From assembly GCA_001650955.1 (NCBI GenBank), contig LXYP01000003.1, positions 124,001 to 188,000 on the forward strand: 64,000 nt of DNA, read 5' to 3'. Each line of letters begins with the position of its first letter. Within the stretch, counting starts at the first letter, position 1. The translations under genes were made by a program, and so were the position numbers. Below, in pieces: positions 9,158 to 17,840 of the stretch. The notes under the pieces were generated by a model. That model searched no databases. It was not told where the DNA came from and worked only from the letters and a program-made list of their open reading frames with translations. The stretch is from Sphingomonadales bacterium EhC05 (GTDB lineage Bacteria; Pseudomonadota; Alphaproteobacteria; Sphingomonadales; Sphingomonadaceae).

Positions 9158-9940
9158 ATGAACATGGGTGAACGAGCGCAGGTCGCACCAGCGGTGGTTG
9201 CCAGCGATCTCACGATCAGTGATCTGCGTGCTGCAATTGCAGCCGGTTGGGGTGATTTCAAGGCACATCCAATTTTCGGGCTGTTTTTCGCGGGGATATT
9301 CGCGATCGCGGGGATGTTCCTCTATTTCTCACTTTTTGTCCGGGGCGAAGTTTTCTGGTTGGTACTGGCTGCGGCAGGGTTTCCGCTGCTTGCGCCATTT
9401 GCAGCGGTCGGACTTTATGAAGTCAGCCGCCGTCGCGAAGCCGGCATCGCGATGAGTTGGCGGGCAATCCTCGGGGCATTGCGGGGCCACGGCGACGAGC
9501 AAATAATGAGTATGGGCGTTATCCTGTTCGTCGCATTCGGATTCTGGCTGATGGTCGCCCATGGTATTTTCGCTGTTTTCCTCGCGGAATCCGGTATCGG
9601 ATCTGAGTCCATGGCATTGTTTCGCACCGGTGCGGGCATCATGATGTTGTTTGTCGGAACTATTGTGGGAGGACTGATGGCGTTGGCCTTCTATTCGATA
9701 ACCGTCGTCAGTCTGCCGATGCTGGTTGATCGCGAAGTTGACTTTATCACGGCAATCATCGTGAGCCTGGCAACAGTACGATCGAACAAGTTCATCTTGC
9801 TGATCTGGGCCCTTGTGATCGCGATTTCCCTATTTATCGCCATGCTCCCGCTTTTCCTGGGGCTGTTCGTCGTGCTTCCGGTGCTCGGTCATGCCACATG
9901 GCACCTATATCGCCGCTCGGTCGTCCAGACCGGCGGTTAG
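9158..9940 (+). CDS. DUF2189-like integral membrane protein
   Basis: A 260-residue inner-membrane protein with about six hydrophobic segments, resembling the DUF2189 family of uncharacterised proteobacterial proteins. A cytoplasmic N-terminus (about 35 residues) leads into LRAAIAAGWGDFKAHPIFGL, then paired membrane helices and a conserved-looking loop ALYEVSRRREAG-like (GLYEVSRRREAGIAMSWRAI). The ATG at 9158 was chosen because AAGGAGAGG precedes it at a normal distance; the frame is open to 9095 without a ribosome-binding site. It stands alone and converges on an amidohydrolase gene. No function is known. Confidence 0.85.
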   Translation: MNMGERAQVAPAVVASDLTISDLRAAIAAGWGDFKAHPIFGLFFAGIFAIAGMFLYFSLFVRGEVFWLVLAAAGFPLLAPFAAVGLYEVSRRREAGIAMSWRAILGALRGHGDEQIMSMGVILFVAFGFWLMVAHGIFAVFLAESGIGSESMALFRTGAGIMMLFVGTIVGGLMALAFYSITVVSLPMLVDREVDFITAIIVSLATVRSNKFILLIWALVIAISLFIAMLPLFLGLFVVLPVLGHATWHLYRRSVVQTGG

Positions 9941-10051
9941 CTGGACTGCTGGCCAAATGGTCCTAAAAGACACCCAACTGCCTTTGGCATCATTTGCCGG
10001 AATCGGATGACCAAAAATCAATCAGTTTAGTCAATCGGAAGCAGTCCAGCT
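9939..10051. repeat. 12-bp inverted repeat flanking an intergenic segment
   Basis: AGCTGGACTGCT at 9939-9950 is the exact reverse complement of AGCAGTCCAGCT at 10040-10051, 89 bases apart. The first copy overlaps the stop codon of the DUF2189-like gene. The spacing is too wide for a simple terminator. It could pair in RNA from convergent transcripts or be the remnant of an insertion. Function unknown. Confidence 0.4.
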
Positions 10052-10106
10052 CGGCATGGTGGATAATATTCGGCTTTTGATCGGTTCACACCCTAGATGT
10101 CAGCTA

Positions 10107-11891
10107 TTATTCCTCATCAGCCCGATAAACTGCTTTGCCTTCTTTGATCGTCTGAAGCACCTTCAAGTTCAGCAATTCGGTCGGAGCTATGGTTAGCGGA
10201 TTGCGATCCAGGATGACAAAATCGGCGAGCTTTCCTACCTCAAGCGTGCCTTTGCGATCTTCCTCGAACAGCTGGAACGCTGCGTTGCGGGTAATGGCGC
10301 GGATCGCATCCATCGCACCGACGCGTTGATCCGGGCCCAATATTTGCTCGCTGCGGGTCAGGCGGTTGACCTGCGAATATAAGATCATCTGGGAATTGGG
10401 CAGAGTGACCGGAGCATCATTGTGGCTGGTGAACATCATGCCTCTGTCCAGTGCAGATTTCTGTGGCGATATCCGCGCGGCACGTTCCGGTCCGAGAACC
10501 GAATCGCGGTGCCAATCGCCCCAGTAAAATGTATGAACCGTCATGAACGAGGGAATGATGCCGAGATCCTTCATCCGATCCAGTTGATCTTCGCGCGTCG
10601 TTTGCGCGTGGATCGCCACCGGGCGGCGATCCGCTGGCCCACTTTGTTTCGTATAGACGTCGACCGCGTTGAGAAGCTGGTCGATCGCGGCGTCGCCATT
10701 CACATGGGTCAAGACTTGCACGTCATTGTCAAACGCCAGATCAATCCATTTTTGCAGCAGTTCGTCTTTCAACTGGGGATATCCGGCATAGTCCTTGTCA
10801 GCGCCTTCGGGTGGGATGAAATAGGGCTGCTTGAACCAGGCGGTTTTGCCCTGTGGGGAACCATCCAGCGACAGTTTGATCCCGGCCACACGGACGCGGT
10901 TCGAATAGTCATTGGAAGCCTGGGCTTTGACTTTCGCCCAAAGTGCATCGGGGTCAGTCGCCAGTGTTGGATCGGGATAGATCGTAACATCGATATCGAG
11001 CGCTCCGGCATCTGCCATCGCCATCATCGCGGTCAAGTCTGATTCCTGGGCTCTGCCTTCCTGTGCGGTGGTAAATCCGGCTTCGACATATGCCTTTTGC
11101 GCCGAGGCAACCTGGCTCGGGATCATGTCGGGGGTGATTTTGGATATCAGTGCCATTGCTGCGCCAAAATAGGCGAATTCTTCGAGCACACCATTGGGTT
11201 CATTGGAGCCTGGCTTGCGTCTGATTTTGCCGCCCGCCATGTCCTTGCTATTCTCGTCATATCCCATGGCCTTCAAGCCGACGGAATTCAGCGCACCGAG
11301 ATGCCCCGACTGATGCATCGCGAACACTGGCATGTCTGTGGAAATCTCATCCAGTTCAGCCGCAGTCGGATGTCGCTGCTCAGCCAGTTGCGCGTCATCA
11401 TAGCCATTGCCAACAATCCAGCCGAGTTGTTTGGCCTGCGTGCTCCCGGCATGATCGCTTAGTGCTTTTTTCAGGCTTTCAATGCTGTTCACGACGCCAT
11501 CGGGCGGAGGAAGAAGGTTGGCTGATTGTGCCGCCAAGCCAACTTGCATGAAGTGCCCATGGGCGTCGATAAATCCAGGGAGCAGAGTCGCGCCATCTAG
11601 CGAGATCATCCTGGTCGATTGTCCTTGGTGGCGGGCCAGCAGTTCTTGCTCGCTGCCGACGGCCAATATCTTGCCATTTTTCACCGCAATCGCCTCGGCG
11701 ATGGATTCCTGATCATCTACCGTAATGACGAAACCGCCATGATAGATTGAATCGGCATGAGCCGCGATCGATATCGGCGATGGTCCAGCTGTTGCAGCCC
11801 CGTCATTGCCTGCGGTTGACGTCGTGCAAGCTGAGATTAACGACAATATCAGGACAGACAAACCGCCCGTCAGAACCTTGTTCACAATCAA
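10107..11891 (-). CDS. Exported YtcJ-like metal-dependent amidohydrolase (lipoprotein)
   Basis: A 594-residue amidohydrolase-superfamily protein of the YtcJ type. The N-terminus is a lipoprotein signal with lipobox LISAC at about residue 22, so the enzyme is probably anchored at the envelope. The first metal motif is intact in GFIDAHGHFMQVG (near residue 115). Later metal and substrate regions are VLTHVNGDAAIDQLL, PVAIHAQTTREDQLD and MMFTSHNDAPVTLP. The C-terminus closes the beta-sandwich with GKLADFVILDRNPL. Family members hydrolyse N-acyl amino acids or other amides, but the substrate is unknown. A second YtcJ-like gene lies at 48.9 kb. Confidence 0.93.
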   Translation of the reverse strand: MIVNKVLTGGLSVLILSLISACTTSTAGNDGAATAGPSPISIAAHADSIYHGGFVITVDDQESIAEAIAVKNGKILAVGSEQELLARHQGQSTRMISLDGATLLPGFIDAHGHFMQVGLAAQSANLLPPPDGVVNSIESLKKALSDHAGSTQAKQLGWIVGNGYDDAQLAEQRHPTAAELDEISTDMPVFAMHQSGHLGALNSVGLKAMGYDENSKDMAGGKIRRKPGSNEPNGVLEEFAYFGAAMALISKITPDMIPSQVASAQKAYVEAGFTTAQEGRAQESDLTAMMAMADAGALDIDVTIYPDPTLATDPDALWAKVKAQASNDYSNRVRVAGIKLSLDGSPQGKTAWFKQPYFIPPEGADKDYAGYPQLKDELLQKWIDLAFDNDVQVLTHVNGDAAIDQLLNAVDVYTKQSGPADRRPVAIHAQTTREDQLDRMKDLGIIPSFMTVHTFYWGDWHRDSVLGPERAARISPQKSALDRGMMFTSHNDAPVTLPNSQMILYSQVNRLTRSEQILGPDQRVGAMDAIRAITRNAAFQLFEEDRKGTLEVGKLADFVILDRNPLTIAPTELLNLKVLQTIKEGKAVYRADEE

Positions 11892-12038
11892 TTCCTATCT
11901 TTTGAAACCTGCCGCTATAGACCGGTGAGCCCGTTGAATAAGCAACTGTTATAATGATAAAAATCATTTCACATATGCTGTACCAAAGGGCAGTTTTGTC
12001 TCTTTCCGACACCTGCAGATACGGGTAGAAGCAAGCAG

Positions 12039-12659
12039 ATGATTGCGCCCATGCTTCCTTCTTTCTTGTTGGTTGTCCTCTTGGTTGAACTGACACCCGG
12101 CCCGAATATGGGCTGGCTGGCCTTGCTTAGCGCGAGCGAGGGCAGGCGCGCGGGCTTTGCTGCGACTGCCGGCATCGGACTGGGTCTGGCGGTCGTCGCG
12201 GCTGCGGCGGCTTTGGGACTGGCGCAACTGGCGCAGGCGTCGGAGCTGATTTTTAACCTGCTGCGCTATGCCGGTGCGGCTTTTCTGATCTGGTTGGCGT
12301 GGGAGGCCTGGAGCAGAGAACGGGAAGTGTCTCCGGCAGCGGTTGAAAAAAACGGTTCACCCGCAAAACATTTCCGCCGCGGAATCATTATCAATTTGCT
12401 CAATCCCAAGGCCGCGATATTCTTCATCGCCGTGCTTCCGGTCCATATTGTTCCGGATCTGTCGGTCACCCTGCAGACGGTGCAGCTATCGATCGCCTAT
12501 GTCGCGATCGCGACCCTGATCCATGTCATCATCGTCTTGCTCGCTGGGCGCGCTCATGGCTGGCTGAGTTCGGGACCTTATGCGCAGATTGTCCGGCGCG
12601 GGTTCGCGCTGATGCTGCTGGTCATAGCCTTCTGGTTTTTCGCCGGTAGTATCCGCTAG
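12039..12659 (+). CDS. LysE/RhtB family amino-acid exporter
   Basis: A 206-residue inner-membrane protein with about six transmembrane segments. The family signature is ELTPGPNMGWLALLSASEGR near residue 18, followed by GIGLGL and the central NLLNPKAAIFFIAVLP. LysE-type proteins export amino acids or derivatives such as homoserine lactones; the substrate is not predictable. The gene stands alone, convergent with a hypothetical secreted-protein gene 28 bases away. The start at 12039 has only a moderate upstream GGGTAGAAG; an in-frame ATG at 12051 is an alternative. Confidence 0.92.
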   Translation: MIAPMLPSFLLVVLLVELTPGPNMGWLALLSASEGRRAGFAATAGIGLGLAVVAAAAALGLAQLAQASELIFNLLRYAGAAFLIWLAWEAWSREREVSPAAVEKNGSPAKHFRRGIIINLLNPKAAIFFIAVLPVHIVPDLSVTLQTVQLSIAYVAIATLIHVIIVLLAGRAHGWLSSGPYAQIVRRGFALMLLVIAFWFFAGSIR

Positions 12660-12687
12660 AAACCGCCAAGCGATTTGCGGCGATGGA

Positions 12688-13176
12688 TCAAGGTCTGGCG
12701 GGCGCCTTGCAGCCCTTTTGCAGGCCAACACCCTTGAGAAATCCACGCCGGACGGTGCCGGCATAGACGGCTCTGTTATACCGCCGCCGTTCGGCATTGG
12801 CGCCGGTAACTTCGCCGATGAGTCCGCCAAATGGAATGATCGAACTGACGGCGCCGCCAGCTACGCGGCCAGCGGTTTCTTCGCGCTTCTTGGCTTTGCT
12901 TTTGTCGACTTTTTCATTGACGTCCGGGCCCAGAACATCGTTAAGTTCGCGCACTTCCTGCTGGATTGCCGCACAGGTCCGGAGGCCTTTCATTGAATAG
13001 GGTTTTTTCTGAATATCCTTGAGCTTGGCTGGAATATTTTTGCCGTCAAAGGGTTCGGTCACTTTATTGGCGGTGGCCTCGATCGTTGAATCTTTTGGTG
13101 CGCCTTCTTGCGCGAGCGCAGGCGTAGCCAGGAAACTACTGACCAGGATCAATTTGCTGATGTGTTTCACGTTCAT
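12688..13176 (-). CDS. Hypothetical secreted protein with glycine-rich hydrophobic segment
   Basis: A 162-residue protein with a clear signal peptide (SKLILVSSFLATPALA-QE). The mature part is basic and includes a charged coil-like stretch (EVRELNDVLGPDVNEKVDKS), then a glycine-containing segment VAGGAVSSIIPFGGLIGEVT resembling a glycine-zipper membrane helix. It has two cysteines (RTCAAI and QKGCKAP) that could pair in the periplasm. A strong ribosome-binding site (AGAGGG) precedes the ATG. It lies 27 bases before the stop of nothing in its own direction and follows the lactate dehydrogenase gene start region only by strand. I do not recognise a characterised family. Confidence 0.75.
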   Translation of the reverse strand: MNVKHISKLILVSSFLATPALAQEGAPKDSTIEATANKVTEPFDGKNIPAKLKDIQKKPYSMKGLRTCAAIQQEVRELNDVLGPDVNEKVDKSKAKKREETAGRVAGGAVSSIIPFGGLIGEVTGANAERRRYNRAVYAGTVRRGFLKGVGLQKGCKAPARP

Positions 13177-13200
13177 TTCTCTACCCTCTAAATATATTGA

Positions 13201-14349
13201 TCATCGAAATCTCAGATTGTCTCGGCTGAGTTGGTCGACATGCGTGACACCCATGAGTTTCATATCGCGTTCAATCTCAGCTTGCAGCAAAGACAGGATG
13301 CGTTCAACCCCCGGTTGTCCTGCCGCGGCCAGAGCATAGAGATAGAGCCGACCACCGGAGCAGGCCTTGGCTCCGACACTGAGCGCCTTCAGAACATGGC
13401 TTCCCCGCGTTATTCCGCCGTCGCAAATCACATCCAGCTTGTCGCCGACGGCATCACAAATCTCGGCCAACTGATCGAAAGGCGCCCGGCCGCCGTCCAA
13501 TTGACGTCCGCCATGGTTTGAGACCATGATGGCGGTCGCGCCAATATCAACTGCGCGTTGGGCGTCACCGACCGACATGATCCCCTTCAGGCAAAATTCG
13601 CCATCCCAATCTTTTGCAATTTCTTCGGCCATTTTCCAGTCGAGTGATTGATCGAGCATATTGGTGAAATAATCCGCTACGGATTTCGGTACGCTGGTGC
13701 CTTCGGAAACATGATCCTTGAGGTTGGATAGCTCGAACTTTTCGCGGAACATGTAATTCAGTCCCCATGCCGGTTTGGCAGCATAGCTCCAGAAGCTGGT
13801 CGGTGTGATTTTGGGTGGACTGGTGAAACCCGAGCGCAGACAGCGTTCCCGGTTGCCGCCAACAATCGTATCGACGGTCAGGGTCAGCGCATCAAATTTG
13901 GCAGTCTTGCAGCGTTCGATCATCGATCTGTTGAGCGCCTTGTCCTTGTGGACATAGAGCTGGAACATTTTGGGTGTTTTGATCGCTTCACCAATTTCCT
14001 CGATGCTGACAGTTGCGAGCGAGGAAATACCAAAAAACGTACCAAAGCTCTCGGCCGCGCGGGCCACCGCCCGTTCGCCTTGCCAGTGAAACAGCCGTTG
14101 CAATGCGGTCGGCGAGAGGAAGAGCGGCATCGCCAGCTTCTGACCCATCACCGTCGTACTCATGTCGATGTCTTTGACCCCGGCAAGGACATTCGGCACC
14201 AGATCGCAGCTTTCATAGGCGGACGTATTGCGCCGTCGCGTGACCTCATCATCTGCCGAGCCATCGATATAGTCAAAGATCGGGAAGGGCAGGCGTTTTT
14301 TCGCGAGCGAGCGAAAATCATTCACATTGTGGCAATCCGAAATATTCAT
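13201..14349 (-). CDS. lldD: FMN-dependent alpha-hydroxy-acid dehydrogenase (L-lactate dehydrogenase-like)
   Basis: A 382-residue FMN-dependent TIM-barrel enzyme of the L-lactate dehydrogenase/glycolate oxidase family. Diagnostic parts are the N-terminal FPIFDYIDGSADDE, PLFLSPTALQRL, FQLYVHKD, and the active-site IMVSNHGGRQLDGG with the catalytic histidine and substrate-binding arginine. The C-terminal VICDGGITRGSHVLKAL and GAKACSGGRLYLYALAA complete the flavin site. It probably oxidises L-lactate to pyruvate at the membrane; other 2-hydroxy acids are possible. AAGG lies 5 bases before the ATG. It is divergent from creD over about 130 bases and is followed by the hypothetical secreted-protein gene. 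Confidence 0.93.
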   Translation of the reverse strand: MNISDCHNVNDFRSLAKKRLPFPIFDYIDGSADDEVTRRRNTSAYESCDLVPNVLAGVKDIDMSTTVMGQKLAMPLFLSPTALQRLFHWQGERAVARAAESFGTFFGISSLATVSIEEIGEAIKTPKMFQLYVHKDKALNRSMIERCKTAKFDALTLTVDTIVGGNRERCLRSGFTSPPKITPTSFWSYAAKPAWGLNYMFREKFELSNLKDHVSEGTSVPKSVADYFTNMLDQSLDWKMAEEIAKDWDGEFCLKGIMSVGDAQRAVDIGATAIMVSNHGGRQLDGGRAPFDQLAEICDAVGDKLDVICDGGITRGSHVLKALSVGAKACSGGRLYLYALAAAGQPGVERILSLLQAEIERDMKLMGVTHVDQLSRDNLRFR

Positions 14350-14477
14350 AAGGGCCTTTCGATTCGGCGTACGTGTGCCTCAGTTCATCGTGATTCATTC
14401 CAATGAACCACGGCGACTTTAGACGATCACGCGCGTCTCGCAAGCAACCTTTGTTGCTGAAGAAAGAGGGAAATATC

Positions 14478-15905
14478 ATGACAGAAATACAAGAGGACGA
14501 GGTTGAATTATCGAAACCGGAGCGATCCCCCGGCGCCAAATTTCTGATGGTGTTGTTGATGGGTTTTTTGCTGACGATACCATTATTCGCAACGTGGTTG
14601 ATGGTTTATGATCGGCAGGACCAAAGCGAAATCGCGCAGCAAAGCATCGTCTCGGGCTGGGGCGGGAAGCAGGTTTTTGCAGGCCCCAAACTGGTCCTAC
14701 CCTATATGGCGCGCGTCCAGGAGACGGTTGAGCAGGACGGGAAAACGGTGACGCGGACCAACCGGGTTCGGCGCGAACTTTATCTTGCTCCACAGACCGT
14801 CAAACTCGACAGCATATTGAATACGCAAACCAAGCAGCGCGCCATTTACGAAGTCGTTGTCTATGACACCAATATATCCGGAGCCGCTCAATTCAGCTTG
14901 CCCGACGATTTCGAACGCAATGGTATCGCGATCGAGGATATTGACTTTACTGCGGCTGAACTTCGCTTTGGATTGTCGGATGCGCGCGGCCTGGCAGGCG
15001 ACAATAAAGTCTCGCTGGATGGCCAGGCGCTGACGTTGAAACCTGGAAAAGGCTTGGGCGAAACGGGCAATAGCGGATTTTTTGCCTGGGTCGATGCAAC
15101 GAAATTGATCGATGGCAAACTGACTGCAGATTTTGCGATCCGGTTCAAGGGCAATCAGAGCGTGACGATTGCGCCTCATGCCGGGCAGACCGAATGGACG
15201 GTCAAATCGGAATGGCCGCATCCCAGTTTCACGGGAAGTTTTCTGCCTGAAACCGAACATAGTAAAGTCACCGCGGAAGGCTTTGAAGCCAAATATGTGA
15301 TCACCAACCTGGCCCTGGGTACGTCGCTGGTTTCGACACAGGCCAGACAGCAGGTCGCAACGCGAAACGCGGCCGATGCGGCCGATGCAGCTTATTATGC
15401 AAGTGTCGGAGATGTTACGCCCAGCGCCACGGTTAGCCTGATCCAGCCAGTTGATCTCTATGGTCAGGTGGACCGGGCGGCCAAATATGGCTTTCTGATC
15501 ATTGGCTTTACCTTTGTCGCCTTCCTGCTGTTTGACCTGATCGGAGGCATCCGCATCTCGTCGGTACAATATATATTGATCGGTGCAGCCCTGGTTCTGT
15601 TTTTCATCCTGCTGCTTGCCTTTGCAGAAATTATCGGATTTGCGCTGGCCTTTGTCACTGCATCGACAGCGACCATCGGACTGATCACGGCTTATTCGGC
15701 ATCGGTTCTCTCGAGCTGGCGACGGGCATCTCTGGTCGGTGGTTTGCTCGCCGGTCTCTATGGCGCGATCTACATCCTGCTGAGCCTTGAAGCTTACTCA
15801 CTGTTGATCGGGTCGCTGCTGATCTTCGTGGCGCTGGCCGGCGTCATGTATGTTACTCGACGGCTCGATTGGTCGAGCAGCTTGCGCCGTGCCAGCAGGA
15901 CCTAG
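14478..15905 (+). CDS. creD: CreD family inner-membrane protein
   Basis: A 475-residue protein of the CreD (inner membrane, colicin-E2 tolerance) family. One N-terminal transmembrane helix (LMVLLMGFLLTIPLFATWLM) is followed by a large periplasmic domain of about 320 residues and then about six C-terminal helices from YGFLIIGFTFVAFLLFDLI onward. In enterobacteria creD is regulated by CreBC and affects envelope integrity; here no creBC genes accompany it. The ATG at 14478 has AGAGGG upstream and gives the usual N-terminus; an upstream in-frame ATG at 14403 would add 25 basic residues and is less likely. Confidence 0.92.
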   Translation: MTEIQEDEVELSKPERSPGAKFLMVLLMGFLLTIPLFATWLMVYDRQDQSEIAQQSIVSGWGGKQVFAGPKLVLPYMARVQETVEQDGKTVTRTNRVRRELYLAPQTVKLDSILNTQTKQRAIYEVVVYDTNISGAAQFSLPDDFERNGIAIEDIDFTAAELRFGLSDARGLAGDNKVSLDGQALTLKPGKGLGETGNSGFFAWVDATKLIDGKLTADFAIRFKGNQSVTIAPHAGQTEWTVKSEWPHPSFTGSFLPETEHSKVTAEGFEAKYVITNLALGTSLVSTQARQQVATRNAADAADAAYYASVGDVTPSATVSLIQPVDLYGQVDRAAKYGFLIIGFTFVAFLLFDLIGGIRISSVQYILIGAALVLFFILLLAFAEIIGFALAFVTASTATIGLITAYSASVLSSWRRASLVGGLLAGLYGAIYILLSLEAYSLLIGSLLIFVALAGVMYVTRRLDWSSSLRRASRT

Positions 15906-15914
15906 AGATAAAGA

Positions 15915-16829
15915 CTAGCGAACCGCGCCTCGTGCGAATGTATCGCACGAGGCCGGGTCGCCAGTCTGCATGCCCTTGCGCAGCCAAGCCATGCGCTGTT
16001 CCGAACTGCCGTGGGTAAACATGCTTTCCACTGGCCGCTGACCAGCACCGCGCATCAACGTGTCATCGCCGATTGCATGGGCCGCATTCAAGCCTTCCTC
16101 GACGTCTCCTGCTTCCATGCGACTGTCATTTTGTGCTGCCCAAACGCCGGCATAGCAATCGGCCTGCAATTCCATGCGTACCTGCAGGCCATTGCCTTCC
16201 GTCTTGCTCGCCGTGCGTTGAGCGTTGCGCACCTGATCGGCGACGCCACTTAAATTCTGGATATGATGCCCCACTTCATGGGCGATAACATAGGCCTGCG
16301 CAAAGTCGCCCTTGGCGCCCATCCGTGTCGACATTTCACGAAAGAAGCTGGTGTCGAGATAGACACCTTGATCTGCGGGGCAATAGAAAGGCCCCATAGC
16401 GGCCTGAGCAGCGCCGCAGCCGGATTGTCCGGACTGGTCATAAAAGGTCAGCGTTGTAGGCGTATATCGCTGGCCCTGCTGTTGAAAAAGCTTCGACCAG
16501 GTTTGCTCGGTCGAGGCCAGAACCTGGCAGGCAAACATTTCCTCTGCGGTATCGCAGGCGACATTCGCGCCCGATGATTGCGCTTGCGATCCGCCGCCGC
16601 CGCTGCCGCCGGCAAGTTGCAGACCGCCGCCGCTGAAATACATGAATGCCAGAGCCGCTCCACCGATCAGCAAGATCGTCCCGCACCCCATTTTGCGACC
16701 CAGTAACATCGGCAAGAAGCTGAGCAAAAGTCCGAGGCCGCCACCACCGCCACCGCCACCGAAACGCCGGCCGCCGCCACGGCCTTGATCACGCACATTC
16801 TTGCTCGGGTCCAGATCATCTAGGCGCAT
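15915..16829 (-). CDS. Neutral zinc metallopeptidase (YpfJ family)
   Basis: A 304-residue membrane-anchored peptidase of the putative neutral zinc metallopeptidase family. Order: a charged N-terminus, a long glycine run (residues about 18-31), a membrane segment MGCGTILLIGGAALAFMYF, a glycine/serine linker, then the catalytic domain. The zinc motif is AYVIAHEVGHHIQNL near residue 185, with the third-ligand region VRMELQADCYAGVWA. Cysteine pairs in the catalytic domain suggest an exported location. No physiological substrate is known for the family. It converges on creD with a gap of only 9 bases. Confidence 0.93.
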   Translation of the reverse strand: MRLDDLDPSKNVRDQGRGGGRRFGGGGGGGGLGLLLSFLPMLLGRKMGCGTILLIGGAALAFMYFSGGGLQLAGGSGGGGSQAQSSGANVACDTAEEMFACQVLASTEQTWSKLFQQQGQRYTPTTLTFYDQSGQSGCGAAQAAMGPFYCPADQGVYLDTSFFREMSTRMGAKGDFAQAYVIAHEVGHHIQNLSGVADQVRNAQRTASKTEGNGLQVRMELQADCYAGVWAAQNDSRMEAGDVEEGLNAAHAIGDDTLMRGAGQRPVESMFTHGSSEQRMAWLRKGMQTGDPASCDTFARGAVR

Positions 16830-16955
16830 GTTCTCATCTCCTGATTCAATCCCAGTTCGCCTGATTTGTGAAAAAGCGCAAGCACCTGAATATTCTTTTA
16901 CAAAAACATTGCAGTCCAGTCCGGGTGTTTTAAAGTCCCGGAAAAGGAGAAATAG

Positions 16956-17741
16956 ATGTTTTTGAAGGGCAAGACGGCTCTGGTCACGGGTTCTACATCG
17001 GGCATCGGTGGCGGCTATGCTAAAGCGCTTGCCGCAGAGGGCGCCGCGGTGATGCTAAACGGTTTTGGAGATTCGGATGAAATCGAATCCCTGCGGCAGG
17101 AGCTCGAATCCTTGAGTGGGACCAAGGCCGCCTATAGTGATGCGGACATGACGAAACCGGATGAAATTCGTCAAATGTGCGCGGATTGCGCCGACCAATT
17201 GGGCCCCGTCGATATCCTGATAAACAACGCGGGCATCCAGTTTGTCGCGCCGGTAGATGAATTTCCGGAGGACAAGTGGAACGCGATCATGGACATCATC
17301 ATGAACAGTGCCTTCCATACCACGAAAGCCGTGCTGCCGGGGATGAAGGAAAAAGGCTGGGGCCGGATCATCAATACCGGATCGATGCACAGCAAGGTCG
17401 CTAGCCCCTATAAGTCAGCCTATAATGCAGCGAAACATGCGATTGACGGGTTCGGCAAAACGGTGGCGCTGGAAGTGGCGCAACAGGGAATCACGGTCAA
17501 TACAATCTCTCCTGGCTATACCTGGACACCTCTGGTCGAGGGGCAAATTCCAGATACGATGGAAGTGCGGGGATTGACTCGGGATCAGGTGATCAATGAC
17601 GTTTTGCTCGCGCCGCAGCCGACCAAGGAATTTGTCCAGATTGATCAGATTGGCGCGCTGGCGATTTTCCTTTGCAAGGATGAAGCGCGCTCGATCACCG
17701 GTGCGAATATTTCGATCGATGGCGGCTGGACGGCGCAGTGA
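16956..17741 (+). CDS. 3-hydroxybutyrate dehydrogenase (SDR family)
   Basis: A 261-residue classical short-chain dehydrogenase. The NAD-binding motif is TGSTSGIGGGYAKAL near residue 12, with NNAGIQ near residue 90, the catalytic serine in NTGSMHS and the catalytic YNAAKHA. Length and the segments INNAGIQFVAPVDEFPEDKW and LLAPQPTKEFVQIDQIG match D-3-hydroxybutyrate dehydrogenase, which converts 3-hydroxybutyrate to acetoacetate with NAD. That would feed acetoacetate from polyhydroxybutyrate turnover into central metabolism. AAAGGAGA lies 7 bases before the ATG. Confident for the SDR family, fairly confident for the specific activity. Confidence 0.88.
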   Translation: MFLKGKTALVTGSTSGIGGGYAKALAAEGAAVMLNGFGDSDEIESLRQELESLSGTKAAYSDADMTKPDEIRQMCADCADQLGPVDILINNAGIQFVAPVDEFPEDKWNAIMDIIMNSAFHTTKAVLPGMKEKGWGRIINTGSMHSKVASPYKSAYNAAKHAIDGFGKTVALEVAQQGITVNTISPGYTWTPLVEGQIPDTMEVRGLTRDQVINDVLLAPQPTKEFVQIDQIGALAIFLCKDEARSITGANISIDGGWTAQ

Positions 17742-17840
17742 TCGGGCTGATTGGTGAAGGCAAGGACGCAAATGAATATTGAACTGACAAGCGCCTCAGA
17801 CTGGATTAGTCTGCGGTCGATAGAAATAATGGGGATGAAG

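Noticed and set aside
14697-15569. Open frame of 290 codons on the minus strand
   Set aside because: Opposite creD; no start signal and biased residue composition.
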